The notes below the pieces were generated by a model. The model saw nothing but the letters and a program-made list of their open reading frames with translations. It was not told the origin of the DNA and did not search any database. Below, piece after piece: positions 47,922 to 57,127 of a stretch of 64,000 nt of DNA. The stretch is taken from contig NZ_AVPS01000006.1 in assembly GCF_000768345.1 (NCBI RefSeq), positions 186,001-250,000 of the forward strand, given 5' to 3'. The translations under genes and the position numbers were made by a program. Within the stretch, counting starts at the first letter, position 1, and the number at the start of each line of letters is the position of its first letter. This DNA is from Lysobacter concretionis Ko07 = DSM 16239 (GTDB lineage Bacteria; Pseudomonadota; Gammaproteobacteria; Xanthomonadales; Xanthomonadaceae).

Positions 47922-48677
47922 ATGTCAGTACCCGGCACGAACGATTTTTCCCGGCCCAGCGGCCGCACGCCGGAGCAGTTGCGCGAGGTCCGCATCGAAC
48001 GCGCCTTCACCCGCCATGCCGAAGGTTCGGTGCTGATCAGCTTCGGCGAGACCCGGGTGCTGTGCACGGCCAGCGTCGAGAACCGCGTCCCGGCTTTCCT
48101 GCGCGGCAAGGGCGAGGGCTGGGTCACCGCCGAATACGGCATGCTGCCGCGCGCCACCAACACCCGCAACGACCGCGAGGCCGCGCGCGGCAAGCAGGGC
48201 GGGCGCACGCTGGAGATCCAGCGCCTGATCGGCCGTTCCTTACGGGCATGCGTCGACCGCAAGTTGCTGGGCGAACGCACCATCACCCTGGACTGCGACG
48301 TGCTGCAAGCCGACGGCGGTACCCGCACCGCGGCGATCACCGGCGCCTACGTGGCGTTGGTGGATGCGGTGAACTGGATGATCAAGCGTGGCGACATCAA
48401 GCCCAAGGCCGGCCGCTCGCCGATCTTCGGCGCGGTCGCGGCGGTGTCGGTCGGCATCTACCGCGGCGTGCCGGTGCTGGACCTGGACTACGCCGAAGAC
48501 AGCGACTGCGACACCGACATGAACGTGGTGATGAACGACGGCGGCGGCTTCATCGAAGTCCAGGGCACCGCCGAGGGCCATGCGTTCCGCCGCGAGGAGC
48601 TGGCCGCAATGACCGCACTGGCCGAGGTCGGCATCGGCGAACTGGTGGCGATGCAGCGCGCCGCGCTGGGGCTTTGA
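47922..48677 (+). CDS. rph: Ribonuclease PH
   Basis: A 251-residue phosphate-dependent 3' exoribonuclease that trims tRNA precursors. Motifs: [55 protein letters not shown] and [17 protein letters not shown] with the metal-binding Asp residues. The ATG at 47922 fits the usual start before SGRTPEQLR. It is followed by rdgB after 31 bp, a common operon. Confidence 0.96.
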   Translation: MSVPGTNDFSRPSGRTPEQLREVRIERAFTRHAEGSVLISFGETRVLCTASVENRVPAFLRGKGEGWVTAEYGMLPRATNTRNDREAARGKQGGRTLEIQRLIGRSLRACVDRKLLGERTITLDCDVLQADGGTRTAAITGAYVALVDAVNWMIKRGDIKPKAGRSPIFGAVAAVSVGIYRGVPVLDLDYAEDSDCDTDMNVVMNDGGGFIEVQGTAEGHAFRREELAAMTALAEVGIGELVAMQRAALGL

Positions 48678-48708
48678 CGGCAGCGATGCAGCACAGACAG
48701 GCAATCCC

Positions 48709-49302
48709 ATGAAACGGATCGTGGTCGCCAGTGGCAACGCCGGGAAACTGGCCGAATTCAACCGCCTGCTGGGCGAGGCCGGCATCGAGTTCGTGGCCCA
48801 GGGCGAACTGGGCGTCGACGACATCGAGGAGACCGGCCTGACGTTTGTCGAGAACGCCCTGCTGAAGGCGCGGCATGCCGCGCAGGCCACCGGCCTGCCG
48901 GCCTTGGCCGATGATTCCGGGCTGTGCGTGGACGCGCTGGGCGGTGCACCGGGCCTGTATTCAGCGCGCTACGCCGGCGAACCCGGCGATGCCGCGCGCA
49001 ATATCGACAAACTGCTGGCGGCGCTGGACGGTGTGCCGGATGAGCAACGCGGCGCGCGGTTCCATTGCACGCTGGTGCTGTTGCGGCACACCGGGGACCC
49101 GCAACCGCTGATCGCCGAAGGCCAGTGGCACGGCCGGATCCTGCACGCCCCGCGGGGCAGTGGCGGCTTCGGCTACGACCCGTTGTTCCTTGATCCATGC
49201 GGCCAGACTGCGGCCGAGCTGGAACCGGCCCTCAAGAACCGGATCAGCCATCGCGGCCAGGCGCTGGCGATCCTGCGCGAGCAGCTTGCGCTGTTGTCCT
49301 GA
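48709..49302 (+). CDS. rdgB: dITP/XTP pyrophosphatase (RdgB/HAM1)
   Basis: A 197-residue house-cleaning pyrophosphatase that removes dITP, XTP and similar non-canonical purine nucleotides. The motif [10 protein letters not shown] is at 8-17; [28 protein letters not shown] and GGFGYDPLF are the other signatures. Full length. Co-transcribed with rph; followed by a 244-bp gap with REP-like repeats. Confidence 0.95.
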   Translation: MKRIVVASGNAGKLAEFNRLLGEAGIEFVAQGELGVDDIEETGLTFVENALLKARHAAQATGLPALADDSGLCVDALGGAPGLYSARYAGEPGDAARNIDKLLAALDGVPDEQRGARFHCTLVLLRHTGDPQPLIAEGQWHGRILHAPRGSGGFGYDPLFLDPCGQTAAELEPALKNRISHRGQALAILREQLALLS

Positions 49303-49321
49303 GGGAGTCCGCCGAGGCCCC

Positions 49322-49465
49322 GTAGGAGCGACGTCAGTCGCGACATGCACATCAGCCGAGCCGATTGACGCCCCGGGCCGTCGTATCGGTGAGTGCAGGC
49401 ATCAAGGGGAATAAACGCCACGATGCGCGCGTGGCTCTACGAGTTCGCGGCTGAAGCCGCTCCTG
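49322..49465. repeat. Two REP-like palindromes in opposite orientation
   Basis: A GTAGGAGCGACGTCAGTCGC unit (49322-49344 with its last bases) and the reverse-oriented TCGCGGCTGAAGCCGCTCC unit (49445-49465) flank about 100 bp after rdgB. Both contain self-complementary cores (GCGAC..GTCGC; GCGGC..GCCGC). The second matches the arms at 20250-20322. No REP-linked transposase gene is in the window. Confidence 0.8.
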
Positions 49466-49546
49466 CAACAACTGGATGGCACCGCCGCCGGGTTACCGTG
49501 CGGCGGAATGCCCCGCCTCGCATCGTCCGGATGGGACAATAGCCGC

Positions 49547-50704
49547 ATGACCCTCGCTCCGCCGCCGCTGTCGCTGTACGTCCACATTCCGTGGTGTGTG
49601 CGCAAATGCCCGTACTGCGATTTCAACTCGCATGAGGGTCGCGGCGAACTGCCATTCGCGGCCTACGTGGACGCGCTGCTGGCCGACCTCGACTTCGACC
49701 TGCCGCTGGTCTGGGGCCGCACGGTGCAATCGGTGTTCTTCGGCGGCGGCACGCCCAGCCTGATGCCGCCGGAGTTCATCGATCGTTTCCTGCAGGGCGC
49801 CAGCTCACGGCTGCGCTTTGCGCCGGGCTGCGAGATCACTCTGGAGACCAATCCCGGCACCGCCGAGCACGGCCGCTTCGAGGGTTACCGCGATGCCGGC
49901 ATCAACCGCCTGAGCTTCGGCATCCAGAGCTTCGACGACGGTTGCCTGCAGCGCCTGGGCCGCATCCACGACAGCGCCGAGGCCGAGGCGGCGGTGAAGC
50001 TGGCGCAGGACGCGGGCTTCGACAACTTCAACCTCGACCTGATGTACGCGCTGCCGCAGCAGACCCTGGCGATGGCCGAGCACGACCTCGAGCGCGCCTT
50101 CGCGCTGCAGCCCACACACATCAGCCATTATCAGCTGACGCTGGAACCCAACACCGTGTTCGCGGCCCGGCCGCCGGCCGGGATTCCCGACGACGACGGC
50201 AGCTGGGACATGCAGGAGCACTGCCAGGTTCTGCTCGCGCAGGCCGGTTATCGCCAGTACGAGGTCAGCGCCTACGCGCAGGCCGGCCGCGAGTGCGCGC
50301 ACAACCTCAACTACTGGAAGTACGGCGACTACCTGGGGATCGGCGCCGGCGCGCACGGCAAGATCACCCTGGGCCACGACCAGTCGATCCTTCGCCGCTG
50401 GAAACTCAAACACCCCACCCGCTACCTCGCCGAAGCCGGTCGCGACCGTGCCATCGGCGGCGACGAGCGCATCCCGCCGGAGCGGCGCGCGTTCGAGTTC
50501 ATGCTCAACACACTGCGGCTGGTCGATGGTTTCAGCCTGACCGGTTTCGAGGCACGCACCGGCCTGTCGCGCACCGCCATCGAGCCGCAACTGCAGGCAG
50601 CGCTCGCAAACCACTGGCTGACGCTGGAGTCCGACCGGGTTCGCCCGACCGAGCTGGGACGCCGTTTCACCAACGATGTGGTCGGGTTGTTTCTGGAGGA
50701 GTAG
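49547..50704 (+). CDS. hemW: Radical SAM heme chaperone HemW (coproporphyrinogen III oxidase-like)
   Basis: A 385-residue radical-SAM protein. The iron-sulfur motif is Cys17-x3-Cys21-x2-Cys24 (CVRKCPYC), lacking the extra Cys of HemN, so it is the HemW type that handles heme for respiratory proteins. FFGGGTPSL, ETNPGT, INRLSFGIQSFD and the C-terminal HemN domain (ERRAFEFMLNTLRLVDGF) are present. The ATG begins 23 codons before the motif strand (SLYVHIPWC at 9-17); upstream in-frame sequence is not conserved in character. No strong ribosome-binding site is evident. Confidence 0.93.
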   Translation: MTLAPPPLSLYVHIPWCVRKCPYCDFNSHEGRGELPFAAYVDALLADLDFDLPLVWGRTVQSVFFGGGTPSLMPPEFIDRFLQGASSRLRFAPGCEITLETNPGTAEHGRFEGYRDAGINRLSFGIQSFDDGCLQRLGRIHDSAEAEAAVKLAQDAGFDNFNLDLMYALPQQTLAMAEHDLERAFALQPTHISHYQLTLEPNTVFAARPPAGIPDDDGSWDMQEHCQVLLAQAGYRQYEVSAYAQAGRECAHNLNYWKYGDYLGIGAGAHGKITLGHDQSILRRWKLKHPTRYLAEAGRDRAIGGDERIPPERRAFEFMLNTLRLVDGFSLTGFEARTGLSRTAIEPQLQAALANHWLTLESDRVRPTELGRRFTNDVVGLFLEE

Positions 50705-50828
50705 GTGCCGGAGCCGAAGCAGCCCTTCCGGCACGCCCCCCAATACCGGAATTGCGTCACAATTCGCGGGTGTCCAGCGTCTTCCTGCATGCTGGCAAGA
50801 CCAGTAACCCCCGGGGGACCTGACCCAC

Positions 50829-53198
50829 ATGTCCAGTTTCGACGTTCCGTTTGCCGTGCCGGCCGCTCCTGCGATGACGGCGGTGGCGATGCCTCCGCGC
50901 GTGCGGCGGTTGCTGGAGCAACTGCAATCGCTGATAGGCACCGAACTGGGCCGGGAGCTGGAACGCCTGCTGGACACCCTGGAGCAGGACCTGTTCCGCC
51001 AGGCCGACCGCGCCCGCAACTCCGGTTCGCAATCCGTCTATCTGGCCGCCTTGCAGACGCTGCGCAGCCAGCGCGATGCCGTGGTGCCGCGCTTTCTGTC
51101 CGGGCTGGCGACCGCGCTGGCGAACCTGCATGAACCAACACCCGACGACAGCAAGGCGTCGTCACCGGACGTCGAGAGCCTGCGCCTAGTCGATCACCAC
51201 GAGATCGCCGAAGACAACGTGCTGACCGAGATCGCGCGCCGGCACGAATCACGTGCGGGCCTGCCCCTGCTGTTGCTGGGTCAGCGCTTTGGCGTGTTGG
51301 CCGGCCAACCCGCGTTCGACGCGGCGCGTCTGCCGGTTGGCCCCCAGGCCCTGGGGCGGATGCTGGCCCTGGCCAGCAAGGAGGCGGTCGTCGATGTCGA
51401 TACCCGGCTGCAGCTGTATCGCCTGTTCGACCGGCAGCTGATGGCCGGTTACCTGACCCTGGTGGAAACCATGAATGCCCAGCTCGACGGCGCCAATGTG
51501 CTGCCGGGTCTGGCGTTCGTTCCGAGCCGTCGCCGACGGCACGCGCCGGGTGGCGAGCACCCGCGTGAGGCGATGGGCGACAACGTCTCCGCTGCCGCCG
51601 GCAATGCTGGACCGGCAGGTGCCGCGGGTGGCGGCACTTCGCCAGCTGGCACCGGCACCGGAGCCCGCACCCGGAACGGGCCGGAGACGGATCGGCGGCA
51701 TGGCAGCGGGCACACGGACGCGATGGCAGGCGCCACGACCGTGCTGGAGATGCAGGCGCTGGACGAGCTCCAGCAGCTGCTGGCCAGACGGCGCGAACTG
51801 ATCGGCCTGCCGCCCCAGGCAGCCATTCCCCGGGCCGTCCACGAGCGCACTCCGGAAGCCGTTCCGGAAATCACGCCCGCCCAGCCCCGGATCGCCTTGG
51901 CCACCCAGGAAGTGGATGCGGCGCTGGGCGACCTGCAGGCCGCGGGGCATTCGCCCCGCAACACCACCCAGATCCGTCAGGCGCTGCTTGCCAAGAGCCG
52001 GCTGCAACGGGGCGCGGCCACGAGCCTGTCGCAACAGGACAACGAAACCTTCGAACTGCTGGGCATGCTGTACACCGAGATCGGCCGTGAGTTGCGCCAG
52101 GGCACCCGCAGCGCCGACCTGCTGGAGCGTCTGCAGGTGCCGCTGTTGCGGGTTGCGCTGCAGGATCGCGGCTTCTTCGTGCGCCACCAGCACCCGGCGC
52201 GGCAACTGCTGAACGCCGTCGCCGAGGCCGGCACCACCTGGCAGGCCGAAGGCGAGGCCGATCCACGACTGGATCACCAACTGGACAACGCCGTCGATCA
52301 CGTCATCAAGAACTACGATGGCGACGCCAAGGTGTTCGCCTCGGCCAACCAGGCGTTGAGCCAGCACCTGGAGGCGATGGCGCGCAAGGCGGAAGTCAGC
52401 GAGCGCCGCCACGTCGAGGCCGCGCGCGGGCGCGACAAACTCGAACTGGCGAAGCAGCGCGCGGCCGAGTCGATCGAGACCGCGATCGGCGACGCGCCGC
52501 TGCCGAAGTTCCTGCGCACGCTGGTCGACCAGGCCTGGGCCGACGTGCTCAGCCTGGTCCTGCTCCGGCACGGCGAGGACTCCGAGGAGTGGCGGGAGCA
52601 TGTCGAGGCCACCGGACAGATAGTCGCAGCCAGTCGCGGATCCACCGCCCCGGCGTGGCTGCAGCCCAGGATCGAGCAGGCGTTGGGACTGGTCGGCTAC
52701 CAGGGCGACGAGGCGACGGCGATTGCCAAACGGCTGGCCGCGGTGGCCGATGAAAGCGATGACCCGGCCACCCGCACCGAGCTGGCAATCCAGCTCAAGG
52801 CACGCGCACGGCTGGGTGACAGCGAGCCGGCACCTGCACCGCCCCCGGCGACACCGCGCAATGCCCGCGAGGAGGCGTGCTACGCCCATCTGCGCAGCCT
52901 GCCCTTTGGCAGCTGGATCGAATTTGCGACCAACCAGCAGGGCGACATGGTGCGTCGACGGCTGGCCTGGTTCAGCCCGGTCACGGGTCGCGCGCTGCTG
53001 GTCAACCAGCGCGGCCAACGCATCGACGATGCGCGCGGCCACGACAACCTCGACCAGATCGCCCGCCTGATCGCCATCGGCGAGGCGCGGGTGGTTGCGC
53101 CGGCCGAACCCACGGGGCTGGTCGACCGCGCCTGGCAGGCGACGATGGGCACACTGCGCAGCCTGACGGGCCGCGACCTGCCGCAGGAGACACCATGA
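50829..53198 (+). CDS. DUF1631 family protein
   Basis: A 789-residue protein of the DUF1631 family, found in Xanthomonas and Pseudomonas and of unknown function. It is mostly helical: an N-terminal helical part (RVRRLLEQLQSLIGTELGREL), a variable Gly/Thr-rich linker (about 235-300), the conserved middle (ETFELLGMLYTEIGRE; VPLLRVALQDRGFFVRHQHPARQLLNAVAEAG), and a C-terminal beta-rich part (LPFGSWIEFATNQQGDMVRRRLAWFSPVTGRALLVNQRG) that resembles a PilZ-like barrel. No membrane segment is seen. The stop overlaps the start of a PilZ gene, suggesting a role in cyclic-di-GMP signalling by association. Confidence 0.85.
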   Translation: MSSFDVPFAVPAAPAMTAVAMPPRVRRLLEQLQSLIGTELGRELERLLDTLEQDLFRQADRARNSGSQSVYLAALQTLRSQRDAVVPRFLSGLATALANLHEPTPDDSKASSPDVESLRLVDHHEIAEDNVLTEIARRHESRAGLPLLLLGQRFGVLAGQPAFDAARLPVGPQALGRMLALASKEAVVDVDTRLQLYRLFDRQLMAGYLTLVETMNAQLDGANVLPGLAFVPSRRRRHAPGGEHPREAMGDNVSAAAGNAGPAGAAGGGTSPAGTGTGARTRNGPETDRRHGSGHTDAMAGATTVLEMQALDELQQLLARRRELIGLPPQAAIPRAVHERTPEAVPEITPAQPRIALATQEVDAALGDLQAAGHSPRNTTQIRQALLAKSRLQRGAATSLSQQDNETFELLGMLYTEIGRELRQGTRSADLLERLQVPLLRVALQDRGFFVRHQHPARQLLNAVAEAGTTWQAEGEADPRLDHQLDNAVDHVIKNYDGDAKVFASANQALSQHLEAMARKAEVSERRHVEAARGRDKLELAKQRAAESIETAIGDAPLPKFLRTLVDQAWADVLSLVLLRHGEDSEEWREHVEATGQIVAASRGSTAPAWLQPRIEQALGLVGYQGDEATAIAKRLAAVADESDDPATRTELAIQLKARARLGDSEPAPAPPPATPRNAREEACYAHLRSLPFGSWIEFATNQQGDMVRRRLAWFSPVTGRALLVNQRGQRIDDARGHDNLDQIARLIAIGEARVVAPAEPTGLVDRAWQATMGTLRSLTGRDLPQETP

Positions 53199-53581
53199 GC
53201 GCATCAACCTCACCCGGAACTTCTTCGTTCAAAACCGACGACGACACGATCGAGTCCCGCCGTCGCCCCCGCCGCCCCGCTGCCGGGGTGGTGGAAGTCA
53301 CCGACTGCATGACCGATCGCACGATCGGCCTGCTGGGCAACCTCTCCGAGACCGGCATGCTGCTGATCGCCAACGTCCCATTGGTCGACGATGCCTTGTA
53401 TCAGCTGCGTTTCCGCCTCGATGGCACCGAACCGTATCGCGCTCCGATCGAGGTCGGCGTCCACCTGTTGTGGCAGGAGCACGCCAGCGCGTCGGGCCAG
53501 ACCTGGGCCGGGTTCCGCTTCATCAACGTGCCCGAGGCGCACCGCCAGCGACTGCGCGACTGGCTTTCCCGCTCCCACTGA
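53195..53581 (+). CDS. PilZ domain protein
   Basis: A 128-residue single PilZ domain expected to bind cyclic di-GMP. The binding pattern is present: an Arg-rich RRRPRRPA segment (22-29) and NLSETGM (49-55), the [D/N]xSxxG motif. C-terminal beta-strands end WAGFRFINVPEAHRQRLRDWL. Translationally coupled to DUF1631 (ATGA). Its last codons lie in a 28-bp tandem repeat. Confidence 0.88.
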   Translation: MSASTSPGTSSFKTDDDTIESRRRPRRPAAGVVEVTDCMTDRTIGLLGNLSETGMLLIANVPLVDDALYQLRFRLDGTEPYRAPIEVGVHLLWQEHASASGQTWAGFRFINVPEAHRQRLRDWLSRSH

Positions 53582-53648
53582 TCCATCCCGGCCGGCTCAT
53601 TCCCACCGATCCGTTCCCGCCGGCTCATTTCCACCGATCCATTCCGCC
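53573..53648. repeat. 28-bp tandem repeat at the 3' end of the PilZ gene
   Basis: About 2.7 copies of a 28-bp unit (53573-53600, 53601-53628, 53629-53648) containing CACCGATCC and GCCGGCTCAT. The first copy includes the PilZ stop codon. The copies differ at a few positions. Function unknown. Confidence 0.8.
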
Positions 53649-53766
53649 TGACGTGTGTGTGCGCCGGTACCATCCATTGCCGCCATTTCCGGCGGGTGCC
53701 CAATGGCCCCTGCGGCCAGGCGCCGGATCGGTCAGAATCCTCCAACTCCCCCCCGAGAGGATCGAC

Positions 53767-55095
53767 ATGGCAATCCAGGACCTGGCGAACGCCTACCCGC
53801 AGCACATCGCCGAATTGCAGCGCCACAGCACACTGGCGCTGGAACGCGGCGGCTGCGACCACCTGGTCGTGCCCAGCGGCACGCTCCATTACCAGGTGTT
53901 CGACGACCGCGACTACCCGTACGCGGTCAACCCGCAGTTCAAGGCCTGGGCACCGCTGACCCGCGCCCCCGGCAGCTGGCTGGTGTTCACGCCCGGACAG
54001 AAGCCCAGGCTCATCTACCTGCAGCCGTTCGACTACTGGCATGTCGTGCCCGAAGCCCCCGCGGGCTACTGGGTCGATCAGTTCGACATCGTCATCATCC
54101 GCAAGCCCGACGAAGCGCTGCAGCACCTGCCCGGCAACCCCGCACGCTGCGCGATCCTCGGCGAGCCGCAGAGCGCCCTCGGCGATTTCGTGCCCGACAA
54201 TCCGGCGGCCGTGGTCAATTACCTCGAGTACCACCGCGCCTTCAAGACCCCCTACGAAATCCTGATGATGCGCGAGGCGACCCGCGTCGGCGTACGCGCA
54301 CACCGCGCCGCCGAGGTCGCGTTCCGCGCCGGCAAGAGCGAGTTCGACATCCACATGGCGTACTGCTCCGCCGCGCGCCAGGACGCCAACGAGCTGCCGT
54401 ACCACAACATCGTCGCGCTCAACGAGCACGGCGCGGTGCTGCACTACACCGAGCTGGACACGGTCGCACCTGCCGAGATCCGCAGCTTCCTGATCGATGC
54501 CGGCGGCAGTTTCGGCGGCTACGCCAGCGACATCACCCGGACCTACGCGTTCGATCGCGACAGCGAGTTCCAGTCATTGATCGCGGCGGTCGATGCCGCC
54601 CAGCTGGCCATGTGCGCGGAAGTCCGCGCCGGCTTCGACTACCGGCAACTGCACCTTGGCGCGCACCTGAAACTTGCCGGCGTGCTCAAGGACTTCGGCA
54701 TCATCGACCTGTCGCCGGAAGCCGCGCTGGAAACCGGTGTCAGCAATGCGTTTTTCCCGCATGGCATCGGGCACGGCATCGGCCTGCAGGTGCACGATGT
54801 GGCCGGCTTTGCCGCATCCGATGCCGGCGGCGTGATCCCCAGACCCGAAGGCCAGCCCTTCCTGCGCACCACCCGCACGCTGGAAGCCGGCATGGTGATG
54901 ACGATCGAGCCGGGCATCTACTTCATCGACATGCTGCTGGACGAGGTGCGCAAGGGTGCGCACGCCAGATCGGTCAACTGGGACCGGGTCGCGCAATTCC
55001 GTCCCTACGGCGGCGTCCGCATCGAGGACGACGTGGTCTGCACCGACGCCGACCCGATCAACCTGACCCGGGATGAGTTTGCCGCGACGGCATAG
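53767..55095 (+). CDS. pepQ: Xaa-Pro dipeptidase (prolidase, PepQ-like)
   Basis: A 442-residue M24 metallopeptidase that cleaves dipeptides with C-terminal proline. The dinuclear metal ligands are in LIDAGGSFGGYASDITRTY (two Asp), FPHGIGHGIGLQVHD (His), TIEPGIYFID (Glu) and GGVRIEDDVV (Glu). N-terminal domain motifs (HYQVFDDRDYPYAVNPQFKAW) match the PepQ subfamily rather than PepP. The ATG follows GAGAGGATCGAC. It ends at a strong terminator. Confidence 0.93.
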   Translation: MAIQDLANAYPQHIAELQRHSTLALERGGCDHLVVPSGTLHYQVFDDRDYPYAVNPQFKAWAPLTRAPGSWLVFTPGQKPRLIYLQPFDYWHVVPEAPAGYWVDQFDIVIIRKPDEALQHLPGNPARCAILGEPQSALGDFVPDNPAAVVNYLEYHRAFKTPYEILMMREATRVGVRAHRAAEVAFRAGKSEFDIHMAYCSAARQDANELPYHNIVALNEHGAVLHYTELDTVAPAEIRSFLIDAGGSFGGYASDITRTYAFDRDSEFQSLIAAVDAAQLAMCAEVRAGFDYRQLHLGAHLKLAGVLKDFGIIDLSPEAALETGVSNAFFPHGIGHGIGLQVHDVAGFAASDAGGVIPRPEGQPFLRTTRTLEAGMVMTIEPGIYFIDMLLDEVRKGAHARSVNWDRVAQFRPYGGVRIEDDVVCTDADPINLTRDEFAATA

Positions 55096-55130
55096 TTCGA
55101 CAGCCATTTTGCGGCATCACTCGAAAGCGA

Positions 55131-55154
55131 AAAACCCGGCTCCGGCCGGGTTTT
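55131..55154 (+). terminator. Rho-independent terminator after pepQ
   Basis: Stem AAAACCCGGC / GCCGGGTTTT with a TCCG loop, followed by two further T's. It starts 36 bp after the pepQ stop. Confidence 0.92.
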
Positions 55155-55231
55155 TTGGGCGGGGCAGTCACACCGACCCCTTCATAGAGCAGAGCGACCC
55201 GGCCCGTCAGCGGGTGTCACGCGGCAGCGGT

Positions 55232-55290
55232 TGTCGGGTAGGCCGATCAGGCGCTCCCCGATACACGCTTGGTGATCGGCCTACCCGACA
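55232..55290. repeat. 18-bp perfect inverted repeat
   Basis: TGTCGGGTAGGCCGATCA (55232-55249) and its exact complement (55273-55290) flank 23 bp. It resembles palindromic repeats scattered between genes in Xanthomonadaceae, but is a different sequence from the AGGAGCGGCTT type. It could fold into a long hairpin on either strand. Confidence 0.85.
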
Positions 55291-55466
55291 GCCGCCCGGA
55301 TTGTCCTGGCTGCCGCAGCTGACAAACCTGGATCCGTTCCGGGTGGGACAAGCGACACATCCTACCGATGTCATGAAAACCGGTCCGCTCGAAAAAACCC
55401 ACTTTTTGCAGAAGCCCGAACCGCCAAACCGTCATGCGGCGCACTGGGCGGGTGTTGCGTAGAGCA

Positions 55467-55673
55467 GGCCATGGGTGAGCGTGACCCGTTTGCGCGGCAT
55501 TGCCGCGCGGGTCGCGTGAACGGCCGTCGCGCTGCGCCGGACCGGGCCGGGCCGCGGAGCGGGCCTGCGGCGGCGAGTGCGGCCAGGGGTGAGCGCAGGC
55601 GGCCTGCGCGGCACTGCCGCGCGCCTGCGTGAACGGCCGGCGCGCTGCGCCGGACCGGACCGCGAAGCGGGCC
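55467..55673. repeat. Imperfect direct repeat, about 95 bp
   Basis: Copy one spans 55467-55565 and copy two 55581-55673. Shared blocks include GGTGAGCG, GCGCGGCA-TGCCGCGC (a small palindrome), GTGAACGGCCG and GCGCTGCGCCGGACCGG. Gaps and substitutions between them suggest an old duplication. It is extremely GC-rich. Confidence 0.8.
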
Positions 55674-55794
55674 GCCCGAACCGGGCACCAAGCAGCCGGC
55701 CAGGGTGACGCTTCCAGCCGACGCTCCGCCCTATCCATTCGCGCCTCCCGATCGCTTCAGATACCCAGCACGCGCGATCGAATCTCACGCTTGT

Positions 55795-57126
55795 TCAGGC
55801 CCGCAACTGCGCCATGAACGCCTCGATCTCCTCCGCGCTGCGCGCCAGCTTGCCGGTCAGCACCTTGTGACCGTCGCGGGTCACCAGCACGTCGTCCTCG
55901 GTACGGATACCGATGCCACGCCACTTGGCCGCGACACTGGTGTCGTCCGGACGCACGTACAGCCCCGGTTCGATCGTGAACACCATCCCCGGCTCCAGCA
56001 GGCGCGATTCGCCGTCGATCCGGTAATCGCCGACGTCGTGCACATCCAGACCCAGCCAGTGGCCGGTCTTGTGCGGGTAGAAGCGCCGGTAGCTGCCGTC
56101 GTCGATGTGCTTCTCCAGCTGGCCCTTCAGCAGCCCCAGCCTGAGCAACCCTTCGGTCAGCGTCCGCACCGCCGCCAGATGGCCTGCCTCGTACGGCGTG
56201 CCCGGCCGGGCCAGCGCCAACGCGGCGGCCTGTGCGTCGCCAACCAGGTCGTGCAGCAGCCGCTGCTCCTTGCTGAAACGGCCATTGGCGGGAAAGGTGC
56301 GGGTGATGTCGGCCGCGTATCCGCGGTACTCCGCGCCGGCGTCCACCAGCACCAGATCGCCGTCAGCGACCGGGGCATTGTTGGCCACGTAGTGCAAGAC
56401 GCATGCGTTGGCGCCGGCACCGACGATGCTGCCGTAGGCCGGCACCGCATCGTTGGCGCGGAACACCCGCTCGATCTCGGCCTGCAGCTCGTATTCGTGC
56501 ATTCCCGGGCGCACCGCGCGCATCCCCGCCTGATGCGCGGCGACCGTGATGTCGGCGGCGCGCTGCATCATCCGCAGTTCGTCGCGGTCCTTGAACAGAC
56601 GCAACTCGTCGAGCAGATGGCCCAGTTCGAGAAACTCGTGCGGGGGCTTGTTGCCCATCTTCATCATTGCGCGCACCCGGTTGACCCAGCCGATCAGCTT
56701 GAGGTCGAACTCGGCGTCGCGGCCGAAGTGGTAGTACACCCGCGAACGGCCTTCCAGCAGGCCCGGCAGGATGTCGTCCAGATCGGTGATCGGGTACGCG
56801 TCGTCCAGGCCGAACGCCTCCACCGCGCCTTCCGGCCCGAAACGCGGACCGTCCCAGGCTTCGCGATCGGGGTCGCGCTCGCGGCAGAACAGCAGGGTCT
56901 CGCCATGCACTCGCCCCGGCACCAGCACCAGCACCGCTTCGGGCTCGGGGAAGCCGGTCAGGTACAGAAGATCGGAGTCCTGCCGATAGGGATAGTGCGT
57001 GTCGCGGTTGCGGATGCGCTGCAACGCCGCAGGCAGGATCAGGATCGTGTCCTCGCCGGCGGCCTGCATCAGCTGCTTGCGCCGGCGCGCAAAGGCCTTG
57101 GCCGGCATGCCCAGGGGGACAGCCAT
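55795..57126 (-). CDS. pepP: Xaa-Pro aminopeptidase
   Basis: A 443-residue M24B metallopeptidase that removes the N-terminal residue before proline. The N-terminal domain has RRKQLMQ, RNRDTHYPYRQDSDLLYLTGFPEPEAVLVL; the catalytic ligands are in LVDAGAEYRGYAADITRTF, HKTGHWLGLDVHDVGDY, FTIEPGLYV and GIGIRTEDDVLVT. Complete for the family. Its ATG is one base after the UPF0149 stop, the common ygfB-pepP pair. Confidence 0.95.
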   Translation of the reverse strand: MAVPLGMPAKAFARRRKQLMQAAGEDTILILPAALQRIRNRDTHYPYRQDSDLLYLTGFPEPEAVLVLVPGRVHGETLLFCRERDPDREAWDGPRFGPEGAVEAFGLDDAYPITDLDDILPGLLEGRSRVYYHFGRDAEFDLKLIGWVNRVRAMMKMGNKPPHEFLELGHLLDELRLFKDRDELRMMQRAADITVAAHQAGMRAVRPGMHEYELQAEIERVFRANDAVPAYGSIVGAGANACVLHYVANNAPVADGDLVLVDAGAEYRGYAADITRTFPANGRFSKEQRLLHDLVGDAQAAALALARPGTPYEAGHLAAVRTLTEGLLRLGLLKGQLEKHIDDGSYRRFYPHKTGHWLGLDVHDVGDYRIDGESRLLEPGMVFTIEPGLYVRPDDTSVAAKWRGIGIRTEDDVLVTRDGHKVLTGKLARSAEEIEAFMAQLRA

Positions 57127-57127
57127 G

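Larger units (their letters stand above)
55096..55794. other. Repeat-rich non-coding interval
   Basis: About 700 bp between pepQ and the convergent pepP gene. It contains a terminator (55131-55154), an 18-bp perfect inverted repeat (55232-55290) and an imperfect direct repeat of about 95 bp (55467-55673). Open frames through it are low-complexity Arg/Ala/Pro and do not look like proteins. No promoter or RNA gene is recognised. Confidence 0.7.

Noticed and set aside
49547-50704. Annotation as oxygen-independent coproporphyrinogen oxidase HemN
   Set aside because: The iron-sulfur motif lacks the extra Cys of HemN and the length suits HemW.
55247-55738. 163-codon minus-strand frame through the repeat region
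   Set aside because: It repeats low-complexity Arg/Ala/Pro words created by the DNA repeats, with no start site; judged non-coding.
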